Source: Isoetes taiwanensis (taxonomy: Eukaryota > Streptophyta > Lycopodiopsida > Isoetales > Isoetaceae). From it: DNA of 64,000 nt. The stretch spans positions 11,292,546-11,356,545 of the forward strand of contig JAJEKV010000009.1 of the NCBI GenBank assembly GCA_021234155.1, in the 5' to 3' direction. The translations under genes and the position numbers were made by a program. This document shows positions 53,936 to 64,000 of the stretch, in pieces. Every line of letters begins with the position of its first letter. The stretch's first letter is position 1. Below the pieces are notes generated by a model that saw only the letters and a program-made list of their open reading frames with translations, was not told where the DNA came from and searched no databases.

Positions 53936-54850
53936 GTTGGAAAGCGGCTTCCTTTTAGAATTCCAAGCCCGGTGGATTAAATCACCCGTGAGTTTATGAA
54001 TGGGATCTGCAATGGCTACCACCGGTATGAAGGTGGAGTAATAATTGACCTTTCCGTGGAAAGAGCGTGTCTCTTTGATATTGGTGGTGCTTGAGCCTTG
54101 AGCACACAACCCGATTTTGGCGGGGATCGGTGGTGATTCCGCTTTGCGACAACATGGCCTAACGAGAACACCGGAAGTGGCGCAAAGGTGCATTTCTCGG
54201 GATTGAGACTAATGCCTGACTCATCACATTTCGGAAGGCGAGTTCCAATTTATCCAAATGGTCAGCCATGGAACTCTGAGGGCGGAGAAGTCATCTTGAA
54301 AAATTTGTAAGAAGGGATTTTCCTTCATGAAATCATGAAAAACCGAGAGCATGATCGTTGAAATGTTGAAGGAGAGTTGGATAATCCAAAAGGAACCACC
54401 TTGTAGGCAAAAAGTGCCCCACGGGGGTGGTGAAAGTGGTCTTGAGTTGATCAGATTCTTTGATGGAGATCTGATTGTAGCCGAGAAACCATCCATAAAG
54501 GAGTACATCTCATGTCCACCACTTCTTCCAGAACTTGGTGCGTGAAGGGAAGTGGAAAATGATCATGCTCCGTGGCCCGATTGAGTTCCAGATAGTCCAC
54601 CACCTGCTGCACGGATCTTACCATTGTGCTTAAGGGCAATGACGATGGGGCTCACCCATTCGAATGTTTGACCTCATAGATCAAACCCGCAGCAAGGAGT
54701 TTGTCAATTTCCGCCTTGACCGATCCGCGGTAATTAGGGTTGAGCCGGTACTGTCGTTGCTACACTGGTCGTGCATCAGATTTGGTAGGAATGGTAAGTT
54801 CCCCCAAGCTTTTGTTGATTCCCCGAAGATCTTTGTAACTCCAGGCGAAA
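53936..54850 (-). pseudogene. pol: reverse transcriptase of the Tat-like element, broken
   Basis: Patches: VDYLELNRATEHDHFPLPFT near 54.56 kb, the FMDGFSA block near 54.49 kb, PWGTFCLQ near 54.41 kb, and the catalytic FQDDFSAL near 54.29 kb, which retains both Asp. DHFPLPF and DG(F/Y)S are characteristic of the Tat/Athila branch. Confidence 0.75.
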
Positions 54851-56150
54851 ATGTGTTTGAATTTTTTGAACAGCGTGACGGCCTTGTTACGATAAGGAGC
54901 CGGAAGGTTTGCAGCAATGCGGACAGGTTGATTGTTGCCAACGTCCACAATCTCGACTTCGGGAGTCTGAATATGGGGTATGACTTCAGTATCCTGGACA
55001 ATGTGTGCAGGAGGTTGGAGCATAACCGGATGCGTGGCACTTTGCGTGGTGAAAAAGCGGTTGCTCGGTTTCATCTAGCGATGGTTGCTTCATGACGGCT
55101 GTGTACATCAACAGGAGTTGCGAGTGTCGGCATCGATTCAAGTGATCAACGTTGGATTCGATTGCAAGGAGCCAGGTAGGGGTCAAGCAAGGCAGCCACA
55201 GCCTGGTCCTGATCAAGAGTCATTTCTCCCCAAGGATCAGCATATTCGGGGTAGGATGACAGAGGCAGACTCGCAGGTGGAGCCTGAACTTGATAAATAT
55301 TCTGAGCTTCTTCAGAATCAGTGTCTGAGAGAGAAGGTTCCGCATTGTCAACAGAAATGATCCCCGCTTTGTTTGCAAGTCCATGGTGGCATTGAGATGA
55401 CCATCGTGATGACTAAGCGGTCCGTGGCCCGATAATGGATACTTTTGCCCGGCGAGAAAAGGTCTCCGCCTACCAAAGATTTCATAGTCACACGGATCTT
55501 CGCCCGACTTTCCATACTCCAAATTCCATGGGAAAGCGGAGATCACCTATGTTGATGTGAAGAATAGGTGTGGCGCCTTGAGGTCTCGTGATATGGCCAT
55601 TAGCCAATTTGATGTCATATGGGGCACGAAAGAGTTGTGTGATGCCCATTTGTTTTGCGGAGTTTATCCGCGATGAGATTGACTAGCGCTACCTCCATCG
55701 ATTTGAACATGGTTGACTTGCGATTTCCCCACCGCACATGGACCGTGGGTGTAGAGGTAACCACGCCCCAACTAAAACAGGTTGGGAGTGGTAACCGGTC
55801 CTTGAGAGCGGGACAGAGTTTTAAAATGGTTGCCAAGCTTAAAGGAATTTTTGATCTTGGCAAGCTCCTCTTGGAGTTCGAGAGGTACATGAGAAAAAGG
55901 ATCTGCTGGTTCCACCGCGGGGAGTCGCGTGGCGGGGGAAGCGGCAACTTCTTTGAGTAAGTCAACCTCGGCTGCAATATTGGGATATGTCCGAGGCGTG
56001 GAGGTTGAGATGTTGAAGGTGTATCTTGTCTTTGTTGAGCTCTAGTGGTGGCATGAACATTGGCCAATGTGCGGCCTTCACGGCTTTGCATGAGATTCAA
56101 AATGCTTTGGCGAACTTTGGGCATGACATTTGGCATGAGCTTTTCCAAGT
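54851..56150 (-). pseudogene. pro: protease region and pre-RT spacer of the Tat-like element
   Basis: Near 55.69 kb a frame reads the IDGGSA-type active site used by Tat/Athila proteases in place of D-T-G, in register with the open patch VALVNLIADKLRKTNGHHTT. The following 0.7 kb is fragmented, then the RT lead-in patch (NKSLGELTIPTKSDARPV) appears near 54.77-54.82 kb. Confidence 0.55.
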
Positions 56151-57550
56151 CAGTGCAAAGTGAACCTTTTTTTCGCCCTCATGAGGAATGGTGTCAACCG
56201 CAAAGGCGGGTTTCGTGTCCTTCCGAATAATAGTCAAGGGACGTGATGCCTTGATGCAGCGTGAAACAAGACCAACCCAATTTGACGGCCTGCACGGGGA
56301 GGATTAAGTGCACGAAAAATTTCCTCTTGGGCTTGTTGATCCAAATGAGGTTGATTTGCCGGAGCTGGTTGATAAGCGTGATTGCTTTGGAGCTCTTGGG
56401 GGGCTTCTTAAGAACTGGTCGCGGCCTTGTTTGCCATTAGCAAGCCGAGTTGGTAAGCCGTGAGGCGGACCGATGTGGTCTGATTTGTGCCGTGAAGGCG
56501 GACTGAACTTGTGGAAGTTGAGGACACGCCGTGGTGGTATGACCCCATTCTTGGCAAAGTGATAACACCGAGCTTTAGAAGGATCAAAAGGAGGACGTTG
56601 GTTGGATCCCCGTGGTTGGTCCCGTTGCTGATAGAGTTGCGTGGGCTGCACCAAAGAGGTGGCTGCCGATAGTCGCGATTGTGGCTGAGGTGTGGTTTGC
56701 ACTTGATAAAACCATTTTGTTCTTTGAATCCGTGGGATGAGTCGCGAAAGTGCACTCTTCCGTGGCATGATTGCACATGTTGCATCGCTTGCAATGAGGC
56801 GGGCCATTGGTGGAGTTGCACTCATTGGCCAAATGGCCTTGATATTTGCAAATATGGCACCGATTTGACCGGCTTGTGTGGATTAAGCGTGTTGAGGCTG
56901 AAAATGTACCGCTTGTGGAACCATGGACGGGTGGAATGAATGGGAGCTCTTGAAGAGCCACGCCTGGGAGGAAACATTGACGGAAAGGATTGACTAGGTC
57001 GATAGCCCCGCTCCAAAGTTTTGGGCGCAGTATTGATCATGAGTCGAATAGCGGGAGGAAGTCCTTGGAGAAACCGGACCAAAATCTGCTCTCGTGTAGG
57101 GTACTCCTTGAGCTTACTTAGCGAGAATGTGAAGTCGATCCATAAAAATCCCCGGAGACTCCGTGGGCTCTTGTTGAAGTTCATTGAGTTGCTTGAGATG
57201 AAGTTGATCATCATCCGTGGTCCCGTAATGAGACGTAAAAGCAAAGCATTTCGGACCAGTCTTGTTTCCAATGGCTTTTGTTGGACATGAGCCATTGATG
57301 AGGAGAGAGCCACCTTGATGTGGTGGAAAAAGATATGGAATTTCAGTTGAGGTTGCGCGTGACCATTTAGGACAGCTAGAGCCTCAAATTCTTCCATGTG
57401 GGCTCGAGCACTTTGGTCTAACGGTTTGCCTTTTCGTGTTGCCAAAGGTGGGATAAGTCCCGGCCAGAGTCCGAAAGGTAGATGTGAAAGTGCTTGGCAG
57501 TCAGAAACGATATAGTGAGGATATTGAGGTTGAGGTGGATGGGGCATTGT
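56151..57550 (-). pseudogene. gag: gag of the Tat-like element with two zinc knuckles
   Basis: The frame 57547-56822 holds the capsid-like part (DQSARAHMEEFEALAVLNGH, YPTREQILVRFLQGLPPAIR). The overlapping frame 56961-56584 has two tandem CX2CX4HX4C knuckles (CHICKYQGHLANEC, then CKRCNMCNHATEEC). Later pieces are Gln/Pro/Ser-rich. One slip near 56.85 kb separates the halves. Confidence 0.75.
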
Positions 57551-58112
57551 GCTGACGGACCGATGAAGGGTGATCTATGGGTTGAGAAACTGAAGCAGCG
57601 GGCGCTGGTTTTGAGATCCGTAAGGTTGTAAAACAGAAGAGCAAAGAAACGTAGGGAAAGGATATTCCCCGGGTAGGCTTAAAGGAGACATGTGGATAGC
57701 CGTGCCCACCGGGGAGATGATGGTTGTGAAGGAAGAGGCGATGGCCCGAAGAATGATGGATGTAGGCATGTTCAGGGGTGTGAAAGTACGGTTGAGAAGG
57801 TTGAGCCGGATAAGGCTCCTGATAGTGATGAGGGGACTGAGGTTGTGAGCAATGTTTGCACGCTTGGGGCGGGGAACTGGGACGAGACTGGACTCGAGGG
57901 GTGGGTGGCGCTGACCGAGCCCTAGACCGGAAGATGGCCTCCCTCTATGTCATAAGCGTATCCATACATGTCGCTGTTTCAGTTTTCCCGACGCCGATGG
58001 CGCCCAAGCGAGATGCCGCTCGAGAAAGGAGTTCTTCCTGGCGGAAATTACTTTACGCACATGGCGCATGTAAGAAAGTAGGATAAAATCGTACCCGCAG
58101 CGGCGGCGGCGG
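57551..58112 (-). other. 5' leader of the Tat-like element
   Basis: No clear frame. Directly inside the LTR the element strand reads CCGCCGCCGCCGCTGCGG, which I could not assign to a tRNA primer-binding site; it may be garbled. Confidence 0.5.
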
Positions 58113-58697
58113 TGTTTGGGGTCCGGGTTCGGAACTCTGGAAGATAGCCCTCTGTGAGGACCCGTGGATCTAACAGAGAGTCCTGGGACTATGTCACGCG
58201 GGATTTGCTTTGAAGAGAAGAAAAAAGAAGAGAAACGTAACAAATGAGAGAAAGATGATAAGCTTCCTTGATATCAATGATGAAAATACATGAGCTCTCG
58301 ACAATAGAGAGAAAACTGAAAAGAGACAAGACTCAAAACTCATCTAAAAACTTATGAGCTAACTCTACTCATATATATAGTACAATGGCCTTGGGCCCAA
58401 TATAGACACTCTGGAAGATCTCGGTGCCGACTCCTGGAAGGAGGCCCGATTCTGAGGAATGTTGGCGGTGCCTCTTGAAGTGCTGGAATCACGCCGACGC
58501 CGACGCGGTGACGGGCCGTCACTTGTCTGGCGGTGCCTCTTGTTGGCACCCGAAGGCTTTTGACCTGCGTCTGGTTTGCCGCTTAGTCTTCTTGGAGGCT
58601 TGGATGTCTCCGACCGTGGTTGACCGAGGATCCTTAAGCTTGACCAGTGCATGTCAGATGCATGAATAGTCCTCAGACCGGGAGGCCGGGACTAACA
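58113..58697 (-). repeat. 5' LTR of the Tat-like gypsy element
   Basis: This 585-bp copy matches the LTR at 47598-48180. Small differences between the two cluster at CTG/CAG and homopolymers, so LTR divergence should not be used for dating without clean reads. Confidence 0.9.
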
Positions 58698-59940
58698 CAC
58701 TGTCTTGCCGTGCGGCCAGTTCCTCATTGCTCTGCCTGTCCATTCTTCGTCCCATCCGTCCGCTTGTATAATCTGGCTTAGTTGCATCCCCATACTTGCC
58801 GTCCATTTCGCCAATTCGTTAAACCATCCCTTGCATGTTGTTATGTGCTGTTTTGCTGATTCTTCTATCGCTAGTGACGACAGTTTGTCCTCTTTCCCAT
58901 AGCTATTGTCCTTTATTAGATACCTAATTGTTCTTTCCCAGGCCCTCACTTCCATTGGCTTCTCCCCCGTCTCATATAAGATTGTTGCTAATGATGTACC
59001 TGTCTTCACCTGAAATTCCTGTCCGTGCCATTGCCTCAGTATGCCTTCTTGTTTTTCCCATTTCTTCTCTGACAGGCCTGGTCCCCATGTCTCACATCCG
59101 TACAGCTGTGTTGATGCTACTATTGTGCTAAATAGGTATGCTTTGATTTCCCAATTGGTGATCCTGTTGTTGTTGCAATAATTCATCATGATGTAATAAT
59201 TGCCTATTGCTGCTTGGAATCTGGTATCCGCTCCTTTTGACCATTTCCCCCCCTGTGTGTCGTATCCCAGATATCTGTACCCTGTGGCTTCTTCTAGTTC
59301 CTCCCCCTTGTATCTAAATGGCCTGTGCTTTATCTTTGTCCCGAAGGTCACTATTTTTGTTTTTCCCAGGTTGACTGTCAGTCCTGTCTCCTCACAAAAT
59401 TCCTCTAGTATCTCTAGCATTCTGTGCATCCCTTTGGCTTTGGTCGCCATCATACCTAAATCATCTGCATATAGCATTATTGGGACTTTTGTTTTCCCTA
59501 TCTTTGGTGCTTCACTGTCTCCCCGTCTTTCCTTGACAAACTCCTGTAGGGCATCTATGTATATCCCAAACAGTGTGGGTGATAGTGGACATCCTTGCTT
59601 TACTCCTGTGTCGCACTCTATGGCTTCTCCTTCCCCATCTGTTTTGGCATATACCTTTTGGTATAGCCTTGCAATTGATCCTACTAACCCTTCTGGTGCT
59701 CTTAGTCCTATTAGTCTAAGTAGAAGCTTATCCCTAGGCACTGTGTCGAAGGCTTTTTTAAAGTCCACGAAGCAACATATGATCTTCTTGTTACTCTCCC
59801 TTGTCTGCTCTATCATTATCCTTAGGGTCACCAGATGGTCCGTAGTCGAATACTCTGGTCGAAAACCTGCCTGGCCTTGTGCTCTGAGCTTCCCTGCTTC
59901 TGCCCACGTTTTTAGTTTTTGATCCAAAGTTTTTTCCAAC
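58698..59940 (-). CDS. ORF2: LINE-2 reverse transcriptase, main open frame
   Basis: About 415 codons are open. Motifs in order: GQAGFRPEYSTTDHLVTLRI, CCFVDFKKAFDTVPRDKLLL, DTGVKQGCPLSPTLFGIYID, the catalytic IMLYADDLGMMATKAKG near 59.47 kb, GLTVNLGKTKIVTFGTK, YRYLGYDTQGG, and a C-terminal YGCETWGPGL. The frame is cut by the Tat-like LTR at 58697 and resumes at 47597. It is a non-LTR RT with good preservation and normal CTG/CAG codons. Confidence 0.9.
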
Positions 59941-60707
59941 CATTTCGCTAATCTTGAACCCGACCATAATAGTCCTGTAATTGCTCAGTTCTTCCATGTT
60001 TCCTCCTTTATGTAGCGGGATTACCTTGTTAAACTGCCATCTTTCCGGAAGCCCCGAATGTACTACCTCATTGAATATTTCTGTTATGATCCCTATTATC
60101 TCTGTTCCTACGCATTTCAACATCTCCGCTGTTAGCCCATATAGATCCGGAGCTTTATTGTTTGCCATTTTGTTTAGTGCCCATGTCACTTCTTCCTTGG
60201 AGAAGGGGGGTTTGTGTCTACCTTCTGGGTCCATGATTGGTGCAGCTCCTGTTTTGTACAGCCGTTCTAGGTATCTTGTCCAGTCTATTTCTATTTCCGT
60301 CTTCTCCCCTCCTCCCCTGCTGTTGTATCCGCTTTTGTTTTTGGGCCTTTTTTCATATTGTTCCAGAATACCTTAGGTCTCCTTTTCAGGTCCTCGGCCA
60401 ATCCCCATTGATGGTTCTTCAGGTCCTGAGCTTTCTTTCTTTTCAGTATTTTCACATATTTGCTGCGTTCCTCTTGGTATGCCTCAGTTCCTTTTGCCTG
60501 TTTGACTTTCCTTCGTTGTTCCATGCACCCTTCGTCAAACCATACTGACCTTCGAAATGCTATAGCCCTCCTTCCTCTTTCTCTTCTCCCGAATGCCACT
60601 CTAGCTGCTTCTTCCAAGATGTCATTCATGTCATTCCCTCTGTCCTTCATTCCCTCTCCCCATTCCTTTGCTTTTATTTCCTTTTTTACATATGAACCCA
60701 GCCTTAG
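59791..60707 (-). pseudogene. ORF2: LINE-2 N-terminal RT and linker, 5' truncated
   Basis: The frame 60234-59791 carries the RT lead-in (FSKEEVTWALNKMANNKAPD, VIPLHKGGNMEELSNYRTI) and joins the main RT frame by a slip near 59.93 kb. The frame 60869-60291 holds the linker (VWFDEGCMEQRRKVKQAKGT, AQDLKNHQWGLAEDLKRRPK). Coding similarity stops near 60707, exactly at the target duplication; the endonuclease and ORF1 are absent, as expected of a 5'-truncated LINE insertion. Confidence 0.85.
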
Positions 60708-60715
60708 GGTTGCAT
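60708..60715. repeat. right target-site duplication of LINE-2
   Basis: GGTTGCAT matches 46846-46853. Confidence 0.75.
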
Positions 60716-61369
60716 GGCAGAAAGAAATCCAGCGAAATTCCAACCAAACACACCTCGAACAGGAAGGACAACACTTAGGGGCTTGATTTGCCAAGGACGA
60801 AGTCGTCTTTCTACTGCAAATATGAATAATTGGAGCTATCAAGCAATCGGCCACAAAGAAACTCTGCATATTCTACTCTGATTGCAAATTGGTGCTGCTG
60901 CCCACTAAGAAATCTTTGCAGAATCGATCCGAATGCAACGAGGAGGGAAAACTGATGGGCTCTGAGGTAAGAACCTTTACTCAGATTTGATTTTGCTGAC
61001 TGCCCCTTAGGACTGAACCGCTCCAACGGCCATAAAACTGTTGAACAACACCTCAACGCAGAAAAGGCGGCCGAAAGGCAATTGGGCGCTTAAAAACTGA
61101 TCTTCCACAGACGCCGCACCAGAGATGCAAAAGAGAAGCAAATAGCAGAAGACAAAGAAGCGTCTTCTGCACCCCGTGAAAGCACCAGGACCGGAAGAAA
61201 ACACAACAAGAAAAAGGGCTGACAAGACAAAAATTGCAAGGAAAAACTCCACATGGGTTAGAGTAAGAAAATGATGAAGACAAACAGGGGATCAAAGCCA
61301 GAAGCGTGGAGATGAAGATGCTCTGATGAAGAAAAGGACACACCAGTGATGTTCCAGAATATATTTTCC
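60716..61369. other. host-like DNA
   Basis: It is continuous with the DNA left of 46846 once LINE-2 is removed. Minus-strand open pieces are Cys/Phe-rich and antisense-looking; I do not support a gene. Confidence 0.4.
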
Positions 61370-61569
61370 AGATTGTTGTGATCTGTAAGAAACACTTCCC
61401 TGTGTAAAGAATGATCATCTATTGTGAAAACATGATTTTTTGTAATTTATAAAATACAAGGGCTATCTGGAAAAATACTTAAGAATTAAAGGCATTTTGG
61501 AAATTTAAAAAATACAAAGGGCTTTTTGGGAATTAAGTGAACAATTAAGGTTATTTTGGTAAATTTCCC
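61370..61569. repeat. 200-bp direct repeat, left copy
   Basis: It runs from 'ttgtgatctgtaagaaacacttccc' to 'ggttattttggtaaatttccc' and recurs at 61820-62018 with about a dozen changes. Confidence 0.9.
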
Positions 61570-61599
61570 TTAATGTAATTGTCAAAAATCAGTGCCATT

Positions 61600-61815
61600 T
61601 AGTTAGCTAAGTTACCTCACGATTAGGTTTCCTTGCCTTTTACATACCCTTGGCCACCATCAACACAACGTGTGCCCTTGTATACACGCTTTTCTCTATC
61701 CCTGTCTTTTGTCCTATGTTGTTTCTTTTTAAGCCTGCCAGGTGGACGACATGTTTTAAAAGGTAGCATTTCATTTTTTTCAAGAAGTTCAATATCTGGT
61801 GAATAGAATTGGTTT
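61600..61815 (-). pseudogene. possible C-terminal fragment of a MULE transposase
   Basis: On the minus strand an open piece reads PFKTCRPPGRLKKKQHRTKD and ends RVYKGTRCVDGGQGYV. Plant Mutator-like transposases and relatives often end with a 'RPPGRPKKKR...C..CG..GH' zinc knuckle; here the Cys/His are mostly lost. The fragment lies between the two 200-bp direct repeats. The call is tentative and based on motif resemblance only. Confidence 0.4.
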
Positions 61816-61819
61816 CGAA

Positions 61820-62018
61820 TTCTTGTGATTTGTAAAAAACACTTCCCAATGTAAAGAATGACCATCTATTGTGAAAACATATTTTTTAGTGATTTTTATA
61901 ATACAATGAGCTATTTGGGAAAATACTTAAGAATTAAGGGCATTTTGGGAATTTAAAAAATACGAAGGGCTTTTTGGGAATTAAGTGAACAATTAAGGTT
62001 ATTTTGGTAAATTTCCCA
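61820..62018. repeat. 200-bp direct repeat, right copy
   Basis: It matches 61370-61569. Confidence 0.9.
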
Positions 62019-62623
62019 ACAAATAAACTCCAACCCCTTTTCACTTTTCAAAGTTACAAATCATATACAGACACGAAAGGGCTTACTATTATCGAGCTCC
62101 AAGGCAAATAGTAGATGTCTTTTGAACCGATGTAGTAGTAGCATACTCTATAAGTTGTTGTTAACGCCCCCCAATGCCAAGCATCTGTTATTTAAACTTT
62201 AACTTTGACAACATTATCTTAGTTTCATTTCTTGTCGATAACCTTTACGTGGATCATTGCCAAGTGTATGTCTAACCCTTCCCTTGATATCTAACCCTTC
62301 ACTACACACCAGGAAAACTGTCCTAAGATAACCTAAAAACTTTATTGTAGCATTTTCTCGAGGATAAATTCATTACAAATGCCCTATTAACCTAAAAGCT
62401 TTATTGTAGCATTTGCTAGAGGATGAATTTATTGCCCCATTGCCGAGGCATCAGTTTGATATCATTTGCATACCATTTGAATTTTACGGAGGCAAGCTCA
62501 CTATAAGTATATACCCTTCTACTCTCAGACCATGTGGGCGGAGAGTAAAATATCATCTTTCAAAGGGCAACCCGAAGGGCAACCCCTCAATGCGTCAACA
62601 TCTTGTTTATCTCTTGCTGCTGC
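62019..62623. other. host-like DNA with a short tandem duplication
   Basis: 'cctaaaa(a/g)ctttattgtagcattt(t/g)ct(c/a)gaggat(a/g)aatt(c/t)att' occurs twice (about 62331-62375 and 62392-62432). No gene is seen. Confidence 0.6.
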
Positions 62624-62735
<112 letters not shown>

Positions 62736-64000
62736 GAACTTCCTTGCTAATCAATCTTCTCCATTGAGTGATCAGACGAAATATCATTATTGTCAATCAC
62801 ACCATTGCATGATTCATTGAGGAAAGAATCAGCAATATGGCCGGCCTTCGAATCAGGAACATAACTTGTTTGTTACATCTTTCTTTGATCATCTTCTTGG
62901 TTGCCTCTGCTACAGTGAGTCTCAAGCTAAGCTATTTCAAGACACCAATATTAGTTCAGAAAACAAGAATACTGCTACTGCACTGAGAAGAACAATGTGT
63001 GAGAAAGCTAATGGAATATCTTACATTTGGCTGGCAACATGTTCATAAAACTTGCAGACCTACACATTATTGTCGGTCTGCATGGCCTTCTTCTGGTATA
63101 GCGGTTAGCTATTTTTTTTCATGGTCTTATTTAATCTGGAATCTATTCATTTTTTGCAATTATTAGAGAGTTTTTTATTACCTTTAAATAGCTTACTGTT
63201 TTGTAGCTTATGTTGCCAATACGTGCTCTATATTTTCTTAAAAAGAATGTTGGACAACTTGAGCTGATTCTCATGATATCTGAAATCATATTATATAACT
63301 TCTATGCCAAGTATTGTTTACTCTGCAACATTCATAGAGAAGAAAAAGGTGTCTGCACAATGCATGTCCCATAATCAAGCTTCTACATAGCAAGGAATCA
63401 TCCAATTCTTATATTTTCTGTCGTAGCATCTCTATTATGGTGTTAATATTTTATTAATTATCATCATATAGACAAGCAGAGTTGATGTACATGGTCATTA
63501 CCAGTTTATCCAAACGTCAACATTTTCGTGTATTATCTCTATTTCATGAACTGATGACCAAGATTCCATATACATTTATATTTGGCAGCAAGGACAGAAT
63601 CATGAAATGAAACTATGCCAAAGCATATATCCTCGCTGAATTATTATTTGAGTCCTCATCCACCTTATTCATTCTAACACATGTCTAATTGTAAGCCCCA
63701 AACGAGGAACTTTGTGTACGGTGTAGATTAAGGAATAAGGGGTGAATATGCCTATCCAACAGCTCTCGTTGCCCGGAGTCACCCCCCGTGTGAATATGCA
63801 CCCAAACCAAAGGGGGTTTGAAGGGGGATTTAATTTAAAAGTAATGTAATGGTTTAATGTAATGGTTTAATTTAATTTAATGTAATGGTTTTTGTTATAG
63901 GTTAAAAAAAATTTTTGCCCCTTCGGGGCTAAGAACAAACAACGTGACTTCACACTTGGATGAGTTAATTTTCTGCAAAAGTACAACTGGACAACTGTAT
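62736..64000. other. AT-rich host-like DNA
   Basis: Only short frames occur. A 'taatgtaatggttt' motif repeats three times near 63838-63895. Nothing is recognised. Confidence 0.5.

Overview
The window is nuclear DNA from a land plant with a large, repeat-rich genome. It holds Ty3/gypsy chromoviruses with a chromodomain at the integrase end, a Tat/Athila-like Ty3/gypsy element, a Ty1/copia element primed by initiator tRNA-Met, two non-LTR (LINE) elements, a possible Mutator-like remnant and AT-rich plant-type intergenic DNA. Nothing in it is bacterial. The algal/seedless-plant flavour of the LINE reverse transcriptases hints at a non-flowering lineage, but that is only a guess. I found no tRNA, rRNA, CRISPR array or confidently complete host gene.

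Layout. 1-8101: a badly broken plus-strand chromovirus (LTR- or promoter-like DNA, leader, gag, protease, RT-RNase H, integrase-chromodomain, polypurine tract). 8128-35425: a minus-strand array of one chromovirus family, with four LTRs of about 1.6 kb (A, B, C, D) alternating with three internal regions, so that neighbouring copies share an LTR. Internal 1 (9738-14114) lacks its 5' end. Internal 2 (15705-22023) has its coding core replaced by most of a Ty1/copia element with an open 1.2-kilocodon gag-pol. Internal 3 (23634-33818) is the fullest: integrase with chromodomain, a nearly intact RT-RNase H frame, gag, and upstream of gag three extra reading frames. 35449-36962: a related LTR in the opposite orientation. 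36963-41165: LINE-1 (ORF1, endonuclease, RT), minus strand. 41656-46845: host-like DNA with a 180-bp tandem repeat pair present twice, one candidate host exon and a palindromic G-box. 46854-60707: LINE-2, minus strand, 5'-truncated, ending in a pentanucleotide tail, flanked by an 8-bp target duplication, and split by an 11.1-kb Tat-like gypsy element (47598-58697). 60716-64000: host-like DNA with a 200-bp duplication around a possible MULE fragment, and a TAA microsatellite.

The most unusual content is in internal 3. The frame nearest the 5' LTR (ORF a, 33069-31805, minus) carries an N-terminal region also present in internal 2, then a charged helical segment, then an unmistakable histone H3 fold (about 32143-31857) with a non-canonical tail. 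Two further unrecognised frames (ORF b, ORF c) lie between it and gag, and a poly(A)-signal/promoter-like stretch separates ORF a from ORF b. A chromodomain integrase together with a histone H3 in one element suggests a retroelement that works at the level of chromatin; this is inference.

A caution applies throughout. Where two copies of the same sequence can be compared (for example 10.3-13.7 kb against 24.3-27.5 kb), differences cluster at CAG/CTG trinucleotides (CTG to CCG or TCG, CAG to CGT or CG). That looks like consensus error in CHG-methylated DNA rather than biological decay. Many frameshifts called here, including those in the histone frame, may therefore not be real.
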